Of a stretch of 8,189 nucleotides of DNA, positions 6,539 through 8,189 are shown piece after piece. Both the position numbers and the translations under genes were made by a program. A model generated the notes under the pieces. That model saw nothing but the letters and a program-made list of their open reading frames with translations. It ran no database searches and had not been told where the DNA came from. The stretch comes from Saprospirales bacterium (GTDB lineage Bacteria > Bacteroidota > Bacteroidia > Chitinophagales > Saprospiraceae), in the NCBI GenBank assembly GCA_003448025.1, contig DLXL01000394.1, positions 1 through 8,189 of the forward strand, in the 5' to 3' direction. Position 1 is the first letter of the stretch. Each line of letters opens with the position of its first letter.

Positions 6539-6610
6539 CTCAAACTGGGCGTTTAATTGAAATGCTACGGCAAGGCATAAAAACTGCTAAAAAAAGGATT
6601 TTTTGCTCAT
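6539..6610 (-). other. Signal-peptide coding segment broken by an in-frame TAG
   Basis: Read on the minus strand from the ATG at 6610-6608, in the same frame as the coiled-coil gene, the codons give MSKKSFF, then TAG (6589-6587), then QFLCLAVAFQLNAQ, which joins directly to FEVVREMDRMM of the downstream frame. Two Lys, a hydrophobic core and an L-N-A cleavage site before Gln make a standard Sec signal peptide apart from the stop codon. The stop lies next to a run of seven T. Confidence 0.7.
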
Positions 6611-6672
6611 AATTTTAGGTCGAATTTTAAGGGAGATTTGGCTGGCGCAAGACCATCCAGGCCAACCACTAA

Positions 6673-6680
6673 CAAAGGTA
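6673..6680 (-). promoter_or_regulatory. Bacteroidota-type -7 element of the coiled-coil gene
   Basis: The minus strand reads TACCTTTG, a perfect TAnnTTTG. A TTTG at 6697-6700 stands 16 nt upstream, slightly closer than usual for the -33 element. Transcription would start near 6666, ahead of the ATG at 6610, so the transcript would include the signal-peptide segment. Confidence 0.6.
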
Positions 6681-6786
6681 AAACGCCCGGCTCCCCCAAA
6701 GTCACAACCGTAAAAGAAAAATAACGCACCCGGTATGCTATTTGCCTGTAAATGAAGTTTCTTTGTGGCCCCATAAACTCATTGCG

Positions 6787-6800
6787 GGGTCATAAGACCC
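6787..6800. repeat. Small stem-loop upstream of the response regulator gene
   Basis: GGGTC (6787-6791) and GACCC (6796-6800) pair around ATAA; a bulge allows two more G-C pairs outside. It directly precedes the 9-nt tandem repeats. No strong T-tract follows on either strand. Confidence 0.4.
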
Positions 6801-6803
6801 GCG

Positions 6804-6857
6804 CATAAACCTGATAAACCTGATAAACCTCATAAACCTCATAAACCTCATAAACCA
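6804..6857. repeat. Six tandem 9-nt repeats, consensus CATAAACCT
   Basis: The contiguous units are CATAAACCT (6804), GATAAACCT (6813), GATAAACCT (6822), CATAAACCT (6831), CATAAACCT (6840) and CATAAACCA (6849). The array ends 26 nt before the ATG of the response regulator gene, so it lies in its leader or promoter region. No clear promoter or sigma-54 site was found in 6611-6883 on the plus strand. Confidence 0.92.
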
Positions 6858-6883
6858 ACCCAACTCCCACCACATTCTTCAAA

Positions 6884-8053
6884 ATGGCAAAGATTTTAAT
6901 CGTTGATGATGAAGTACCTATTCGCCGCACCCTGCGCGATATTCTGGAGTTTGAAGGCTACGACATAGATGAAGCTTCCGATGGCCTGGAGTGTATTGCC
7001 AAGGTGCAAAAAGAAAAGTATGATGTCATCATTACCGATATCAAAATGCCTAAAATGGATGGTATAGAGGCATTGGAGCGCCTGCAAATCCTGTCGCCGG
7101 AAACCCCGGTGATTATGGTGAGTGGCCACGGCACCATCGATACGGCTGTAGAAGCAGTGAAAAAAGGTGCGTTCGATTTTATTTCCAAGCCACCTGATCT
7201 GAACCGCATGCTGATTACCGTGCGCAATGCGCTGGATCGCAGCGAATTGGTGAATACCACCCAGGTGCTGCGCAAACAGGTGAAAAACAGCAAAGGGGTC
7301 ACTATGATTGGCGACAGCGGCCCCATTCTGGCTATCAAAAAAATGCTGGAGAAAGTGGCGCCCACGGAAAGTCGGGTGCTGATTACCGGCCAAAATGGTA
7401 CCGGCAAAGAATTAGTGGCGCGCTGGATTCATGAAAAAAGTAACCGGGCAGACGGCCCTATGGTGGAAGTAAACTGTGCCGCCATCCCTTCAGAATTGAT
7501 CGAAAGCGAACTTTTCGGACATAAAAAAGGCTCGTTCACCGGCGCCATTGCCGATCGCCCTGGCAAGTTTGAATCCGCCAATGGAGGCACTTTGTTTATG
7601 GATGAAATTGGCGATATGAGCCTGGATGCTCAAGCCAAAGTATTGCGTGCCTTGCAGGAAAGTAAAATTACCCGGGTGGGCGATTCCAAGGAAATCAAGG
7701 TAGATGTGCGCGTATTGGCTGCAACAAATAAAGACTTGCGCGCTGAAATTGCCGCTGGCCGGTTCCGGGAAGACTTGTACCACCGCCTTGCAGTGATTGT
7801 GGTCCAGGTACCTTCCCTCAACGAACGCCGGGAAGATATTCCACTCCTGGTAGAGCATTTTAACCGGCGTATTGCCGACGACTATGGGCATTCTCCCAAA
7901 TCCTTTGGCCCCGGCGCTATGCAGGCCCTTCAGGATTATGACTGGACCGGCAACATCCGTGAACTGGCCAATGTGATTGAGCGCCTGTTCATCCTTTGCG
8001 ATCAAACCGTTACGGAGGAAGATGTTCGGTTGTATGTGTATCCGAATAAGTGA
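6884..8053 (+). CDS. Sigma-54 activator-type response regulator lacking a DNA-binding domain
   Basis: NtrC-family response regulator: a sensor kinase would phosphorylate the receiver, and the AAA+ domain would use ATP to remodel sigma-54 RNA polymerase. The 389 residues hold a receiver domain (1-about 118) with Asp8, Asp9, phospho-acceptor Asp52, Ser80 and Lys102, then the sigma-54 interaction domain (about 141-370) with Walker A GQNGTGKE (169-176), the sigma-54 contact loop GSFTGA (216-221), Walker B TLFMDE (236-241), GRFREDLYHRL (292-302) and WTGNIREL (354-361). The chain ends about 20 residues after this domain, so the usual C-terminal Fis-type helix-turn-helix is missing. No frameshift is visible; the same short form seems usual in Bacteroidota. 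The ATG at 6884 gives the classical MAKILIVDDE start. No histidine kinase gene is adjacent in the window, so its signal and targets are unknown. Confidence 0.94.
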   Translation: MAKILIVDDEVPIRRTLRDILEFEGYDIDEASDGLECIAKVQKEKYDVIITDIKMPKMDGIEALERLQILSPETPVIMVSGHGTIDTAVEAVKKGAFDFISKPPDLNRMLITVRNALDRSELVNTTQVLRKQVKNSKGVTMIGDSGPILAIKKMLEKVAPTESRVLITGQNGTGKELVARWIHEKSNRADGPMVEVNCAAIPSELIESELFGHKKGSFTGAIADRPGKFESANGGTLFMDEIGDMSLDAQAKVLRALQESKITRVGDSKEIKVDVRVLAATNKDLRAEIAAGRFREDLYHRLAVIVVQVPSLNERREDIPLLVEHFNRRIADDYGHSPKSFGPGAMQALQDYDWTGNIRELANVIERLFILCDQTVTEEDVRLYVYPNK

Positions 8054-8093
8054 GTGTTTTAGTGTTTGGGTGTTTTAGTGTTTTGGTGTTTGA
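8054..8093. repeat. Five tandem 8-nt repeats, consensus GTGTTTNN
   Basis: The units GTGTTTTA, GTGTTTGG, GTGTTTTA, GTGTTTTG and GTGTTTGA run without gaps, beginning directly after the stop codon of the response regulator gene. They form a strand-biased G/T-rich tract; no function is evident. Confidence 0.85.
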
Positions 8094-8096
8094 GTT

Positions 8097-8164
8097 GGCG
8101 TTCGGCTTGGTACTGTGAGATGATCCTGAATGATCTGACATTTCACAGTGCCGAGCCGAACGCC
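8097..8164. repeat. Stem-loop with 22-bp arms downstream of the response regulator gene
   Basis: The arms 8097-8118 (starting GGCGTTCGGCT) and 8143-8164 (ending AGCCGAACGCC) pair over 22 positions with only two G-T wobbles (8108-8153 and 8111-8150). The 24-nt loop repeats TGATC. Only TTT follows on the plus strand, so termination would be weak; a REP-like or MITE-like element is equally possible. Confidence 0.8.
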
Positions 8165-8165
8165 T

Positions 8166-8189
8166 TTCTGCGCAATCTGCGGTTCATCT
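8166..8189. repeat. Start of a TCTGCG-type dispersed repeat, cut by the window edge
   Basis: TCTGCGCAA, TCTGCGGTTCA and TCT form an about 10-nt periodic pattern. Similar TCTGCG strings are familiar to me from spacers of many environmental bacteria, and the palindrome at 4760-4890 carries the related CTCTGCG motif. Only the beginning is visible. Confidence 0.45.

Noticed and set aside
6122..6556. Plus-strand frame of 144 codons opposite the coiled-coil gene
   Set aside because: Low-complexity Phe and His composition and no domain; the minus frame has a coiled coil, a signal-peptide-like lead and a promoter.
6587..6595. Programmed frameshift at the T7 run to bypass the TAG
   Set aside because: A single shift at this run leads into a frame that soon ends at TGA; a second compensating shift in the following T5 run would be needed.
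6766..6785. Sigma-54 promoter ahead of the response regulator gene
   Set aside because: GG and GC are 15 nt apart instead of the required 10, so the -24/-12 pattern is not met.

Overview
The window carries ordinary chromosomal housekeeping genes of a member of the Bacteroidota, separated by spacers unusually rich in repeats and palindromes. The phylum call rests on three things. Copies of TACCTTTG, a perfect match to the Bacteroidota -7 promoter consensus TAnnTTTG, lie ahead of three genes. Clear Shine-Dalgarno sequences are absent. The N-terminus of RNase III, the IF-2 sequence and the helix-turn-helix-less sigma-54 regulator all look like Bacteroidota versions. A relative of the Saprospiraceae or Chitinophagaceae is a reasonable guess, but the sequence alone does not prove it.

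Layout: 1-1495 (+) 3' two thirds or so of infB (IF-2), followed by three stem-loops. 1761-2831 (-) PaaE-like flavin and 2Fe-2S oxidoreductase. 2935-3192 (-) rpsT (S20), with a strong terminator at 2850-2887. 3193-3440 divergent promoter region. 3441-4682 (+) fabF. 4760-4890 MITE-like nested palindrome. 4961-5737 (+) rnc. 5736-5925 cluster of 15-nt tandem and inverted repeats. 5927-6538 (-) coiled-coil protein of unknown function, whose signal peptide lies upstream (6548-6610) but is broken by an in-frame TAG. 6804-6857 six 9-nt tandem repeats. 6884-8053 (+) sigma-54 activator-type response regulator without a DNA-binding domain. 8054-8189 8-nt tandem repeats, a 22-bp stem-loop, and the start of a TCTGCG-type repeat that runs off the window.

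The genes do not form one pathway. infB, rpsT and rnc serve translation and RNA processing, fabF serves fatty-acid elongation, the reductase feeds electrons to an unknown partner, and the response regulator belongs to a two-component system whose kinase is not in view. The fabF-rnc pair is the only likely co-transcribed unit, and a palindromic element sits between its members.

I did not find a convincing new biological system. The points most worth a second look are the stop codon inside the signal peptide, the long palindromes on both sides of rnc (whose product cuts double-stranded RNA), and the Asn at a metal-ligand position of RNase III.
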